Source: Scleromatobacter sp039920745
Lineage (GTDB): Bacteria; Pseudomonadota; Gammaproteobacteria; Burkholderiales; Burkholderiaceae_C
Direction of reading: 5' to 3'
Assembly (NCBI GenBank): GCA_039920745.1
Contig: JBDSDD010000045.1
Span: 1-64,000 of the forward strand
DNA: 64,000 bases
The position numbers were made by a program, and so were the translations under genes. The notes beneath the pieces were generated by a model that was not told the origin of the DNA, ran no database searches, and saw only the letters and a list, made by a program, of their open reading frames with translations. Positions 8,100-16,820 of the stretch are shown here, piece after piece. The first letter of the stretch is position 1. Each line of letters begins with the position of its first letter.

Positions 8100-10109
8100 A
8101 TGCAGTATTTCGTGACCGGGGCGACCGGCTTCATCGGCAAGCGACTCGTCAAGGCCTTGCTGGCGCGCCGCGGCGCGACGGTGTATTTCCTGCTCCGCGC
8201 GGGCTCCGAGGCCAAGGTGCCGGACCTGCTCGCCTACTGGGGCGCCGCCAAGGGCCGTGCCGTTCCCGTGATGGGCGACCTCACCGGCAAGAAGCTGGGC
8301 GTGGCGGCCGACCAGATCAAGGCGCTCAAGGGCCAGATCGACCAGATGTACCACCTTGCCGCGGTGTACGACCTGTCGGCTGACGAGGAGTCGCAGGTCG
8401 CCGTCAACGTCGACGGCACGCGCAATGCGGTCGAGTTCGCCAAGGCGATCGACGCCGGGCGCTTCAACCACGTGTCGTCGATCGCCGCTGCCGGCCTCTA
8501 CGAAGGCGTGTTCCGCGAGGACATGTTCGACGAGGCCGAGAACCTCGACCACCCGTACTTCGCCACCAAGCACGAGTCCGAGAAGATCGTGCGCAAGGAG
8601 TGCAAAGTGCCGTGGAGCGTGTACCGCCCGGCGATGGTGGTGGGCGACTCCAGCACCGGCGAGATGGACAAGATCGACGGCCCGTACTACTTTTTCAAGC
8701 TGATCCAGCGCATGCGCCAGATCCTGCCGCCGTGGATGCCGGGCATCGGCCTGGAGGGCGGGCGCATCAACATCGTGCCGGTCGACTTCGTCGTCGCCGC
8801 GCTCGACCACATCAGCCATACGAAGCTCGAAGGCAGCGGCCAGTGTTTCCACCTGGTCGACCCCGAAGGCCTGCGCGTGGGCGACGTGCTGGCGATCTTC
8901 TCCAAGGCGGCGCACGCGCCGAAGATGAACGTGTTCATCAACGCCGCGCTGCTGGGCTTCATCCCGCGCGGCCTCAAGAAGAGCCTGATGGCACTGGCGC
9001 CGGTGCGCCGCGTGCGCAATGCGGTGATGAAGGACCTGGGCCTGCCCGAAGAGATCCTCACTTTCATCAACTACCCGACGCGATTCGACAACCGCGACAC
9101 CCTGGTCGCGCTCAAGGGCAGCGGCATCGCCTGCCCGCCGCTCAAGGACTACGCGTGGCGGCTTTGGGACTACTGGGAGCGCCACCTCGATCCGGCACTG
9201 TCCATCGACCACAGCCTCAAGGGCACCGTGGCGGGCAAGGTCGTGCTGGTCACCGGCGGCTCGTCGGGCATCGGTCTGGCCGCCGCCTGCAAGTTCGCCG
9301 AGGCCGGCGCGATCACGCTGATCTGCGCCCGCGACGAGGACAAGCTGGCCGAGGCCAGGAAGGAGATCCTGGCCTACGCGAAGCAGGCCGGACGCGACGA
9401 CGCCAAGGTCGAGACCTATCCGGTCGACCTGGCCGACGAGGCCGGCACCAAGGCCTTCGTCGAGTGGATCAACGCCAACCACGGCGGCGTCGACTTCCTG
9501 ATCAACAACGCCGGCCGCTCGATCCGCCGCGCCATCGAGGCCAGCTACGACCGCTTCCACGACTTCGAGCGCACGATGTCGCTGAACTATTTTGGCTGCC
9601 TGCGAATCACGATGGGCCTGCTGCCGGGCATGGTGGCCAAGCACAAGGGCCACATCGTCAACATCAGCTCGATCGGCGTGCTCACCAACGCGCCGCGCTT
9701 CTCGGCTTACGTGGCCAGCAAGGCCGCGCTCGATGCGTGGACGCGCTGCGCGTCGAGCGAGTACGCGGACGTCGGCGTCACGTTCACCACCATCAACATG
9801 CCGCTGGTGCGCACGCCGATGATCGCGCCCACGGCGATCTACAACAACGTGCCGACGCTGTCGCCCGAAGAGGCCGCCGACATGATCGCGCAGGCTTGCG
9901 TCGAGAAGCCGGTGCGCATCGCCACGCGGCTGGGCGTGGTCGGCGAGACGATGCACGCACTGGTGCCGCGCATCGCGCAGATCGTCATGAACACGACTTT
10001 CCGCATGTTCCCCGACTCGTCGGCGGCGTCCGGCGACAAGAGCAGCAAGCCTAAGCTGTCGGCGGAAGCGATTGCCATGCAGCAGATGATGCGCGGCATC
10101 CATTTCTGA
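8100..10109 (+). CDS. Two-domain fatty acyl-CoA/ACP reductase (alcohol-forming type)
   Basis: A 669-aa fusion of two Rossmann reductases. The N-terminal extended-SDR half has GATGFIG at 7-13 and Y153/K157. The C-terminal classical SDR half has TGGSSGIG at 385-392, NNAGRSIRR and Y537/K541. Length, order and blocks such as HVSSIAAAGL, YRPAMVVG and ISSIGVLTNAPRFSAYV match the Marinobacter bifunctional reductase that converts fatty acyl-CoA through aldehyde to fatty alcohol for wax esters. AGAGGAGA at 8086-8093 fixes the start. A hairpin terminator follows. Reduction to the alcohol is inferred from the family; no wax synthase is in the window. Confidence 0.85.
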   Translation: MQYFVTGATGFIGKRLVKALLARRGATVYFLLRAGSEAKVPDLLAYWGAAKGRAVPVMGDLTGKKLGVAADQIKALKGQIDQMYHLAAVYDLSADEESQVAVNVDGTRNAVEFAKAIDAGRFNHVSSIAAAGLYEGVFREDMFDEAENLDHPYFATKHESEKIVRKECKVPWSVYRPAMVVGDSSTGEMDKIDGPYYFFKLIQRMRQILPPWMPGIGLEGGRINIVPVDFVVAALDHISHTKLEGSGQCFHLVDPEGLRVGDVLAIFSKAAHAPKMNVFINAALLGFIPRGLKKSLMALAPVRRVRNAVMKDLGLPEEILTFINYPTRFDNRDTLVALKGSGIACPPLKDYAWRLWDYWERHLDPALSIDHSLKGTVAGKVVLVTGGSSGIGLAAACKFAEAGAITLICARDEDKLAEARKEILAYAKQAGRDDAKVETYPVDLADEAGTKAFVEWINANHGGVDFLINNAGRSIRRAIEASYDRFHDFERTMSLNYFGCLRITMGLLPGMVAKHKGHIVNISSIGVLTNAPRFSAYVASKAALDAWTRCASSEYADVGVTFTTINMPLVRTPMIAPTAIYNNVPTLSPEEAADMIAQACVEKPVRIATRLGVVGETMHALVPRIAQIVMNTTFRMFPDSSAASGDKSSKPKLSAEAIAMQQMMRGIHF

Positions 10110-10123
10110 TCCGCACGTCAAAA

Positions 10124-10158
10124 CGCCGCGTCCGAGGTTCACCCGGCGCGGCGCTTTT
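10124..10158 (+). terminator. Intrinsic terminator after the fatty acyl reductase
   Basis: CGCCGCG (10124-10130) pairs with CGCGGCG (10147-10153) and is followed by CTTTT on the plus strand, 15 bp beyond the reductase stop. Confidence 0.6.
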
Positions 10159-10193
10159 CATTCCAGCCTTCGCCTCCGGCGAAAACCGCCAGA

Positions 10194-10475
10194 TCACTTC
10201 TGGACGTCGATCTTGGTGATCGTGTACACCGAATTGACCCGGTCCAGATTGAACTGGACGTGGTCGCCGACCTGCACCTTGTCGAGCATGGACGGGTCCT
10301 GCACCTTGTAGGCGCCGGTCATGCCGGGCATGTCGTACAGCTTGATCTCGGCGTGCTTGAGCGTGATGCGGCCGGCCGGCTTGTCGATCTTCTTCACTTC
10401 GCCAACCACGAGGGCTTGGGCGCAAGCGAGGGCTGAGACGGCCAGCAGGGCGGCGGTGACGAGTAGGCGTTTCAT
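10194..10475 (-). CDS. CusF-like periplasmic copper-binding protein, variant site
   Basis: A 93-aa protein with a signal peptide (MKRLLVTAALLAVSALACAQ) and a small beta-barrel of CusF type. CusF carries Cu(I)/Ag(I) to the CusCBA efflux pump with ligands His, Met, Met and a stacking Trp. Aligned by spacing, His41 and Met52 are kept, the Trp position is Met49 and the second Met ligand is Gly54 (DMPGMTGAYKV). It is a lone gene without Cus pump genes, although copCD lies 24 kb away. It could bind copper with an altered site or have taken on another role. Confidence 0.7.
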   Translation of the reverse strand: MKRLLVTAALLAVSALACAQALVVGEVKKIDKPAGRITLKHAEIKLYDMPGMTGAYKVQDPSMLDKVQVGDHVQFNLDRVNSVYTITKIDVQK

Positions 10476-10627
10476 GATTTGATTGTCCTTGGTATCCACA
10501 TAACGCGCCGGGACCCTTGTTGGAATACAGAGGCTCTGCAACCTGCTCGACAGGGCAGGTGGCGGTCCTGGCACAAATGGAGCCACCCGGACACGCATCC
10601 GTCGCGCAAGGTCCCTAGAATCGAGCC

Positions 10628-11554
10628 ATGACCACGCCCACGACCCCCAGCACCGCCGACGCCGCCACCGACCTTTCGCACGTGTCCCCGCGCGACAAGG
10701 CCGAGATCCTGTCGCAGGCCTTGCCCTACATCCGCAAGTTCCACGGCAAGACGATCATCATCAAGTACGGCGGCAATGCGATGACCGAGCCGGCGCTGCA
10801 GCAGGACTTCGCCGAAGACGTGGTGTTGCTCAAACTTGTCGGCCTGAACCCGGTCGTCGTGCACGGCGGCGGCCCGCAGATCGACACTGCGCTGTCCAAG
10901 CTCGGCAAGAAGGGCACATTCATCCAGGGCATGCGCGTCACCGACAAGGAGACGATGGACGTCGTCGAGTGGGTGCTGGGCGGCGAGGTGCAGCAAGACA
11001 TCGTGGGCCTGATCAACTCCGCCGGTGGCAAGGCGGTGGGCCTCACGGGCTTCGACGGCGGCATGATCCGCGCCCGCAAGCTCAAGATGATCGACAAGGA
11101 CGACCCCAGCATCGAGCACGACGTCGGCCAGGTGGGTGACATCGTCTCCATCGATCCTGCGGTGGTCAAGGCGCTGCAGGACGACCAGTTCATCCCGGTC
11201 ATCAGCCCGATCGGCTTTGGCGAGGGCAACGTCAGCTACAACATCAACGCCGACGTCGTCGCCGGCAAGCTGGCCGAGGTGCTGGGCGCCGAGAAGCTGG
11301 TGCTGCTCACCAACACGCCCGGCGTGCTGGACAAGGAAGGCAAGCTGCTGACCGACCTCACGGCACGCCAGATCGACGACCTGTTCGCCGACGGCACGAT
11401 CTCGGGCGGCATGCTGCCCAAGATCTCGTCGGCGCTCGATGCCGCGCGCTCGGGCGTCAACGCCGTGCACATCATCGACGGCCGCGTGCCGCACGCGATG
11501 CTGCTGGAAATCCTCACGGATCAGGCCTACGGCACGATGATCCGGGCCCGCTAG
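10628..11554 (+). CDS. argB: N-acetylglutamate kinase
   Basis: A 308-aa amino acid kinase that phosphorylates N-acetyl-L-glutamate with ATP, the second step of arginine synthesis. KTIIIKYGGNAM is the ATP-binding lysine region, VVVHGGGPQI the substrate loop, and NINADVVAGKLAEVLGAEKL and GGMLPKI further family blocks. The length is typical and the identification is secure. After the stop, a short hairpin (CTCCC 11589-11593 with GGGAG 11599-11603) and a second CTCC/GGGAG element lie before the EamA gene, so argB may be partly separated from the genes downstream. Confidence 0.97.
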   Translation: MTTPTTPSTADAATDLSHVSPRDKAEILSQALPYIRKFHGKTIIIKYGGNAMTEPALQQDFAEDVVLLKLVGLNPVVVHGGGPQIDTALSKLGKKGTFIQGMRVTDKETMDVVEWVLGGEVQQDIVGLINSAGGKAVGLTGFDGGMIRARKLKMIDKDDPSIEHDVGQVGDIVSIDPAVVKALQDDQFIPVISPIGFGEGNVSYNINADVVAGKLAEVLGAEKLVLLTNTPGVLDKEGKLLTDLTARQIDDLFADGTISGGMLPKISSALDAARSGVNAVHIIDGRVPHAMLLEILTDQAYGTMIRAR

Positions 11555-11641
11555 ATGTCGACCCCTCGTCCGGCGGGTACGCCGTCCACTCCCCCGAAGG
11601 GAGCGCGGGCCTCCTAGGGAGCGGCCCGTCGCACGGCCCGC

Positions 11642-12565
11642 GTGGTCACTTCGCACAATGACGCCGCAGGCGCGCGCTTGGGCGCCGCGTGTGGCGCGGC
11701 ATTCCTGTGGGGCACCGGCTCGCTGGTGGTGAACCTGCTCGTGGCCCAGCACGGCTATCACCCGCAAAGCATTTCGTTCTGGCGCTTCGTGCTGGGCGCG
11801 GCGTCGCTGCTGCTGGTGTTCGGGCGCACGATGCCTTGGCGCCGGCTGCTGCACGAGGGCGCACCGCTGCTGGCCGCCGGCGCCGTGATGGCGTCGTACG
11901 TGCTGCTGTGGTTCATCGGCATCGCGCACATCGGCGCGGCCATTCCGACGTTGATCGCGCTGTGCCTGCCGCCCGTGTTCGTCACCGGCTGGTCGCTCGC
12001 GCGCGGGCGCCAACGCGCGAGCGTCGCGCTCGTGGCGATCCTCGCGGCATCGCTGGCCGGCACCGTGCTGCTGATCGTCGGCGGCGGAGCGCAAGGCGGC
12101 GCGCGGCCGGGCGCGACGCTCGACGACTGGATCTGGGGCGTGGCTGCATCCATCGGTTCGGCGTTGCTGTACGCAGGCTTCACGCTGGTGAGCCCAGCGA
12201 TCGCGCGCCAGTGGGGCGCCGGCACGACCACCACCGCGCTGACGCTCGCGGCCACCGCGGTGATGGGCCTGTCCGGGCTGGTTTGGCCGCTGCAACTGCC
12301 GCACGAGGCGACGCCCGAGGCCTGGCTGCTGTATCTCGGCATGGTCACCGCGGCACTGGCGTTGCTCGCGTTCAGCTGGGGCGCGGCGCGCCTGAGTCCG
12401 ACGGCGTTGACGGTGGCGACGCTGGTCGAGCCGTTGACCGCGGTGCTGCTGGCCGCGGCCTTCCTCGGCGAACGCCTGCATCCGGCGCAGTGGCTGGGCG
12501 CAGTGCTCCTCATGGGCGGCATCTGGGGCCTGGGCCGCGACATGACGCATGGAGCAGCGGCATGA
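11642..12565 (+). CDS. EamA/DMT-family transporter
   Basis: A 307-aa protein with about ten hydrophobic segments in two similar halves, the EamA drug/metabolite transporter fold. GTGSLVVNLLV and SFWRFVLGAASLLL are in the first half, and SPTALTVATLVEPLTAVLLA is the typical end of the second half. The substrate is unknown. No ATG gives a full-length protein; GTG at 11642 is the best start. The stop overlaps the HAD gene start by 4 bp (ATGA), so the two are translationally coupled. Confidence 0.85.
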   Translation: MVTSHNDAAGARLGAACGAAFLWGTGSLVVNLLVAQHGYHPQSISFWRFVLGAASLLLVFGRTMPWRRLLHEGAPLLAAGAVMASYVLLWFIGIAHIGAAIPTLIALCLPPVFVTGWSLARGRQRASVALVAILAASLAGTVLLIVGGGAQGGARPGATLDDWIWGVAASIGSALLYAGFTLVSPAIARQWGAGTTTTALTLAATAVMGLSGLVWPLQLPHEATPEAWLLYLGMVTAALALLAFSWGAARLSPTALTVATLVEPLTAVLLAAAFLGERLHPAQWLGAVLLMGGIWGLGRDMTHGAAA

Positions 12566-13233
12566 CAAAGCGCGTCTGGCTGTTCGACCTGGACAACACG
12601 CTGCACGACGCTGGCGCCTGGGTCTTCGCGCAGATGAACGACACGATGCGCAACTACGTCGTCGACACGCTGGGCGTCAGCGCCCCCGAGGCCGACGAGC
12701 TGCGTGACAGGTACTGGCGCCGCTACGGCTCGACGATGCTGGGCCTGGTGCGCCACCACGACGTCAGCCCCGCGCACTTCCTGCATGAGACGCACCGCTT
12801 CCCCGGCCTGGAGCAGAAGGTGACGGGCCACCGCCACGACCTCGCCGCCATCGCCCGGCTGCGCGGGCGCCGCATCGTGCTCACGAACGCGCCGCGCGCC
12901 TACGCGATGCGCGTGCTCGGCGCGCTGGGCATCGTCCAGTTGTTCGACGAGGTGCTGTCCATCGAGGACATGCGCATGTTCGGCCACTGGCGTCCCAAGC
13001 CCGACACCCGCATGCTGCGCCAGGTGGCCGTGCGCCTGGGCGTGCATCCGTCGCGTTGCGTGCTGGTGGAGGATTCGCTCGACAACGTGCTGGCCGCGCG
13101 CCGGGTGGGCATGCAGCCGGTCTGGATGCAGCGCTTCGCCCGCCTCGGCGCCCACGCCGGGCCGCGGGTGCGGCGCTGGACCGTGCATCCGAGCGGCGTC
13201 CGCATCGTCCGGACGTTGCGCGCGCTGGGCTGA
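12562..13233 (+). CDS. HAD-superfamily phosphatase, pyrimidine 5'-nucleotidase type
   Basis: A 223-aa HAD hydrolase: WLFDLDNTLHDA carries the nucleophile and acid/base aspartates (motif I), RIVLTNAPRAYA is motif II, and KPDTRML with VLVEDSLDNVLAARRVGM form motifs III and IV. This subgroup is usually annotated pyrimidine 5'-nucleotidase and sits between argB and slmA in Burkholderiales. The start overlaps the EamA stop in an ATGA. The substrate remains an inference from the family. Confidence 0.88.
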   Translation: MTKRVWLFDLDNTLHDAGAWVFAQMNDTMRNYVVDTLGVSAPEADELRDRYWRRYGSTMLGLVRHHDVSPAHFLHETHRFPGLEQKVTGHRHDLAAIARLRGRRIVLTNAPRAYAMRVLGALGIVQLFDEVLSIEDMRMFGHWRPKPDTRMLRQVAVRLGVHPSRCVLVEDSLDNVLAARRVGMQPVWMQRFARLGAHAGPRVRRWTVHPSGVRIVRTLRALG

Positions 13234-13527
13234 GCGGCTCGGCGCTTCGCCGTCGGGATCGTCCCCGCGTTGCGACGACGTCAGCCTGCAACATTCAAGA
13301 CCTGACCCTGTCCAGTCGTTGCGCAACGTCATCGGCGGAGCGCGACCGATTCGGGGCGGCCGGCACCCGCTTGGGGCAAGTCCTGTCCAGCTGCGTGCAA
13401 ACCCTGGAAAACACCGGTCCGTGCGAGCCTTCACGGAAACTTTGCTTGGTGTTTACCTGCAGGCAGCAGCGCGGCAGTGGTGTGCAAAAATAGGTTCACG
13501 CCCTGCTCATCACGGCAGCTGGTTGCC

Positions 13528-14283
13528 ATGCCAGACTTTCCCACCGCCTTTTCTGCCGTTGCCGGTTCCGGCGCTTCGGCGCCTGAGACAACGATGCAAT
13601 CACCGCAAGCAGGTCGGGACGCCAACGACGAGGAAGCCAGCGTCGATGCCCGTGCCGATGTGAGCACGGAGTCCGCCAACGCGGTCGACGGCGCTGCCCC
13701 GGCGCGCAAGCGCCCGAAGCCGGGCGAGCGTCGCGTGCAGATCCTGCAGACGCTGGCCGCCATGCTCGAACAGCCCGGCGCCGACCGCATCACCACTGCC
13801 GCGCTGGCCGCCAAGTTGCAGGTCAGCGAGGCTGCGCTGTACCGCCACTTCGCCAGCAAGGCGCAGATGTTCGAAGGGCTGATCGAGTTCATCGAGCAGA
13901 GCATCTTCACGCTGATCAACCAGATCACCGAACGCGATGCCGATCCCGCGCTGCAAGCCCGCCGCATCGTCTTCATGCTGCTGCAGTTCGGCGAGAAGAA
14001 CCCAGGCATGGCCCGCGTGATGGTCGGCGACGCGCTGGTGTTCGAGAACGAGCGCCTGTCCACGCGCATGAACCAGTTCTTCGACAAGATCGAATCGCAG
14101 CTGCGCCAGTCACTGCGCGCCGCGGCCGAACAGGCCGGCTCGCAGACGCCCACCGTCGACGCCAATGGCCGCGCCTCGGCGCTGACCGCGCTGGCTGTCG
14201 GGCGGCTGCAGCGCTTCACGCGGTCGGGGTTCAAGCGGAGTCCGACCGAGCAGATCGAGATGGCGCTGGGGTTGCTCACCTGA
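13528..14283 (+). CDS. slmA: Nucleoid occlusion factor, TetR family
   Basis: A 251-aa TetR-type protein. After a divergent N-terminal extension of about 60 residues, RKRPKPGERRVQILQTLAAM leads into the helix-turn-helix (TTAALAAKLQVSEAALYRHF, then ASKAQMFEGLIEFIE), which is nearly invariant in SlmA. SlmA binds chromosomal sites and blocks FtsZ assembly over unsegregated DNA. The argB / HAD / slmA order supports the call. An internal ATG at 13594 is an alternative start that removes 22 residues. The 294 bp before it hold no gene. Confidence 0.92.
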   Translation: MPDFPTAFSAVAGSGASAPETTMQSPQAGRDANDEEASVDARADVSTESANAVDGAAPARKRPKPGERRVQILQTLAAMLEQPGADRITTAALAAKLQVSEAALYRHFASKAQMFEGLIEFIEQSIFTLINQITERDADPALQARRIVFMLLQFGEKNPGMARVMVGDALVFENERLSTRMNQFFDKIESQLRQSLRAAAEQAGSQTPTVDANGRASALTALAVGRLQRFTRSGFKRSPTEQIEMALGLLT

Positions 14284-14370
14284 GCGCTTGACCTTGGGCT
14301 CGTGGCCGCTGGTTGTTGCCTTTTGCCGGGCGCGAGCAGCGAGCAGCCGGCATTGAACGCACGAAGACGC

Positions 14371-15330
14371 TCAGCCCTCTTCCCCGATCGCCCGCCGCGT
14401 CTCCAACGCCGCCTCCTGCAACCACCCCGTGAAGCTCGCCAGCTCCGCCCGCGGCCGCGCGTTGCTCAGGTCGATCTGCCAGTAGGCCCACGGCGACGTC
14501 ATGCGGCCCTCGCGGCCGAAGGGCTCGATCAGGTCGCCGCGCTGCAGCGCCTCGTGGATGAGTGGCAAACGCGCGAGAGCGACGCCCTGGCCGGCCAGGG
14601 CCGTCTGCACCTGCTGGTGCGTAAAGTTGACGCTGATCCAGCGCCGCGGCTCGAGCTGCGCCAGGTGGCGCTGGTGCAGCCAGTAAGGCCAGCCCAGCAC
14701 GTCGCTGCTGGGGCGATCGTCGTCCATCTCGATCAGCGTGCAGTTGACCAGGTCCTGCGGCGTCTTCAACGGCGGCGCCGCGCCGCGCTCGATCGCGTCG
14801 GCCAGGCTCGCGCCGATCACTGGCGTGCACACCTCGCCGAACATGCGGATCGCGCCGGGCGGCGCGTCCTCGGGACGGCATTGGCGCAGCACGAGGTCAT
14901 GGTCCGGGTCGTCGAGCTCCACCAGTCGGTCGGTGGCGGAGATGCGGATATCGATCGCCGGCTGGCCCTTTTCGAACGTCGGCAGCCGCGGCAGCAGCCA
15001 CAGCGACGCGAACGACGGGAACGTCGACAGGCTCACCTGCGCGCGTCCGCGCAGCTGGCGGATCTGGCGCACGGCGCTGTCGATGCGGCCCAGCGCGGGC
15101 GCGATAGCGCGCAACAGCAACTGGCCGGCCTGCGTCAGTTCCACGCGGCGCGTGCCGCGCGTGAACAGCGGGGCGCCGAGCTCCTCCTCCAGGCTCTTGA
15201 TCTGGCGGCTGACGGCCGACTGCGTCACGTGCAACTCCTCCGCCGCGGCGCCGAAACCCGCGCGTCGGGCAACGGCCTCGAAGCTGCGCAGGTGGTCGAG
15301 TACCAGGGGCCGCTGGCGACCGAGGTTCAT
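14371..15330 (-). CDS. LysR-family regulator, GcvA-like
   Basis: A 319-aa LysR regulator. The winged helix-turn-helix is at about residues 10-68 (FEAVARRAGFGAAAEELHVT, then QSAVSRQIKSLEEELGAPLF), followed by a type 2 periplasmic-binding-like effector domain with FPSFASLWLLPRLPTF, characteristic of the GcvA-like subgroup. Its start overlaps the stop of the upstream TfoX-like gene by 4 bp (ATGA), so it is translated from the same message. The target genes are unknown; no divergent partner is present, which is unusual for LysR. Confidence 0.9.
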   Translation of the reverse strand: MNLGRQRPLVLDHLRSFEAVARRAGFGAAAEELHVTQSAVSRQIKSLEEELGAPLFTRGTRRVELTQAGQLLLRAIAPALGRIDSAVRQIRQLRGRAQVSLSTFPSFASLWLLPRLPTFEKGQPAIDIRISATDRLVELDDPDHDLVLRQCRPEDAPPGAIRMFGEVCTPVIGASLADAIERGAAPPLKTPQDLVNCTLIEMDDDRPSSDVLGWPYWLHQRHLAQLEPRRWISVNFTHQQVQTALAGQGVALARLPLIHEALQRGDLIEPFGREGRMTSPWAYWQIDLSNARPRAELASFTGWLQEAALETRRAIGEEG

Positions 15331-15815
15331 GCCTTGGCGGCCTTCTTGGCGGCTGTCTTCTTCGCAGCGGCCACTTTCACGGCCACCTTCACTGCGGGCA
15401 CTTTCCTGGCGGGCGCCTTCTTGGCCGCGACCTTCGTCACCGGCGTCTTCGCGGCTGCAGCCTTCTTCTTTTTCGGCGGAGCCTTCGCGCGTGCCGCCAC
15501 CGCGGCGGCCAGCGCGCGGCGTGCCCACGGCATCATCTCGGCGGGAGACTCCATCGCCTCGTCGGGGGCCGTGTAGTAGCTCATCACGTGCACCTCGTCG
15601 TTCTTGCCAGCATAGGTGAACGGCCGGCAGCCGGCCTTCTCGAACAGGGCGCGGTGCGTGTCGTCGACCTTCAGGTACAGGGTGTCCTGGATGATCAGCG
15701 CCATGCACAGGTCATCGATGTAGAGCGCATGGCCGCCGAACATGCGGCGCGACGACGTGCGTCCCAGCGGGGACAGCAGCTCCTGGCAGTGGCTCACGAA
15801 TCCGGCATCGCTCAT
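15327..15815 (-). CDS. TfoX N-terminal domain protein with Lys/Ala-rich tail
   Basis: A 162-aa protein. Residues 1-105 are a TfoX/Sxy N-terminal domain (SSRRMFGGHALYIDDLCMAL, LYLKVDD, FTYAGKNDEVHVMSYYTAPD, WARRALAAA). Residues about 110-162 are a Lys/Ala/Pro/Val tail like that of histone H1. TfoX in competent bacteria co-activates DNA-uptake genes, but TfoX_N proteins outside Gammaproteobacteria are uncharacterised. The tail suggests DNA association. It is translationally coupled to the LysR gene downstream. Confidence 0.85.
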   Translation of the reverse strand: MSDAGFVSHCQELLSPLGRTSSRRMFGGHALYIDDLCMALIIQDTLYLKVDDTHRALFEKAGCRPFTYAGKNDEVHVMSYYTAPDEAMESPAEMMPWARRALAAAVAARAKAPPKKKKAAAAKTPVTKVAAKKAPARKVPAVKVAVKVAAAKKTAAKKAAKA

Positions 15816-15873
15816 CCACGCAGTTTAAGGGGCGGATTTGCAGGATGCCGCGGGGCCCCCCACAATCCACGCC

Positions 15874-16470
15874 ATGACCACGCCGCCCTGGAAGTTCTCG
15901 CTCGAGCCCGCCCGCGACAAGCCCACGCTGCGCCGCCAGTTGAAGGCCGAGCGGCTCGCGATGACCGACCGCCACCAGCGCTCCGTGCACATGCAGGAGG
16001 TGCTCCGGGTGTGGCTGGTGACGCGGCCCGAGACCTCCATCGGCGCGTACTGGCCCATCAAGGGCGAGTTCGACGCGATGCCCGCGCTGTTTCGCTGGAC
16101 GGAGGGCGAGCCCTACCGCCTGATCGGACTGCCGGTGATCGACCGCGAGACCAAGCAGCTCGACTTCCATGTCTGGTACCCGGGCTGCCCGATGGAAGAC
16201 GACGCCTATGGCATCCCCAAGCCCAAGGGCACCGACTCGTTCGAGCCAGAGCTGCTGCTGGTGCCCTGCGTCGGCTTCGGCGACAACGGCGTGCGCCTGG
16301 GCTACGGCGGCGGGTTCTACGACCGCACGCTGGCGGTGCTCGAGCCGCGCCCGTTCACGGTGGGCATCGGATACGGCCACGGGTACGTGCCCTGGCTGGA
16401 GCCCGAGCCCCACGACATGCCGCTCGACGCGATGATCACCGAGGACGGGGTGTTCTGGGAACGCGACTAG
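15874..16470 (+). CDS. 5-formyltetrahydrofolate cyclo-ligase
   Basis: A 198-aa enzyme that converts 5-formyl-THF to 5,10-methenyl-THF with ATP. DKPTLRRQLKAERLAM near the N-terminus carries the basic ATP-contacting residues, SIGAYWPIKGEFD contains the substrate segment, and RLGYGGGFYDRTLA is the C-terminal signature. The length is typical. The ATG is chosen because the family starts about 15 residues before the K/R-rich helix. It is divergent from the TfoX-LysR unit with 58 bp between the starts. Confidence 0.92.
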   Translation: MTTPPWKFSLEPARDKPTLRRQLKAERLAMTDRHQRSVHMQEVLRVWLVTRPETSIGAYWPIKGEFDAMPALFRWTEGEPYRLIGLPVIDRETKQLDFHVWYPGCPMEDDAYGIPKPKGTDSFEPELLLVPCVGFGDNGVRLGYGGGFYDRTLAVLEPRPFTVGIGYGHGYVPWLEPEPHDMPLDAMITEDGVFWERD

Positions 16471-16820
16471 TCCCGCGTCACTCGCGCCGCGGCGCGTGAA
16501 GCACCCATCGGTCTCGTGGGACCCGTCGACGTAGAGCCGGGACGGTGCCGCCGAGTAGTCGGCCAGGCCGAACGGCCGCCTTCACGACACGAATTGGTGC
16601 CATGCGCGCACTGAATTTGTACAAACATCACCCTTTGTCAAGGTTGAACGCACCTTGTCACTGCGCACACGTAACGGTGTGTCTCGCGTGTCGTCGTTTA
16701 CCCCAGGCCACGTGATTTTTTGCACGCTCGGCAGTTAAGCTACGGTTGTGCAGGAAGGGTTCGGTTCACGCAGAGGAGCCGATTCTGAAAAAAGAAGAGC
16801 GAAGCGGAGCAGGATATTCC
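16471..16820. other. 350-bp intergenic region before the DUF192 gene
   Basis: No gene is seen. The right half is less GC-rich than its surroundings. TTGCAC (16720-16725) followed after 15 nt by TACGGT (16741-16746) is a weak candidate promoter. The sequence from 16746 to 16820 is open in frame with the DUF192 gene, but no family similarity extends into it. Confidence 0.3.

Noticed and set aside
7296..10142. Very long open frame on the minus strand opposite the fatty acyl reductase, running into the phasin
   Set aside because: Only the phasin part (7296-7862) has protein-like composition; the rest is His/Arg/Val-rich shadow coding of a strongly conserved reductase on the plus strand.
16746..16820. 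Longer N-terminus for the DUF192 protein
   Set aside because: The 25 extra residues are not family-like, and the ATG at 16821 has its own AGGA box.
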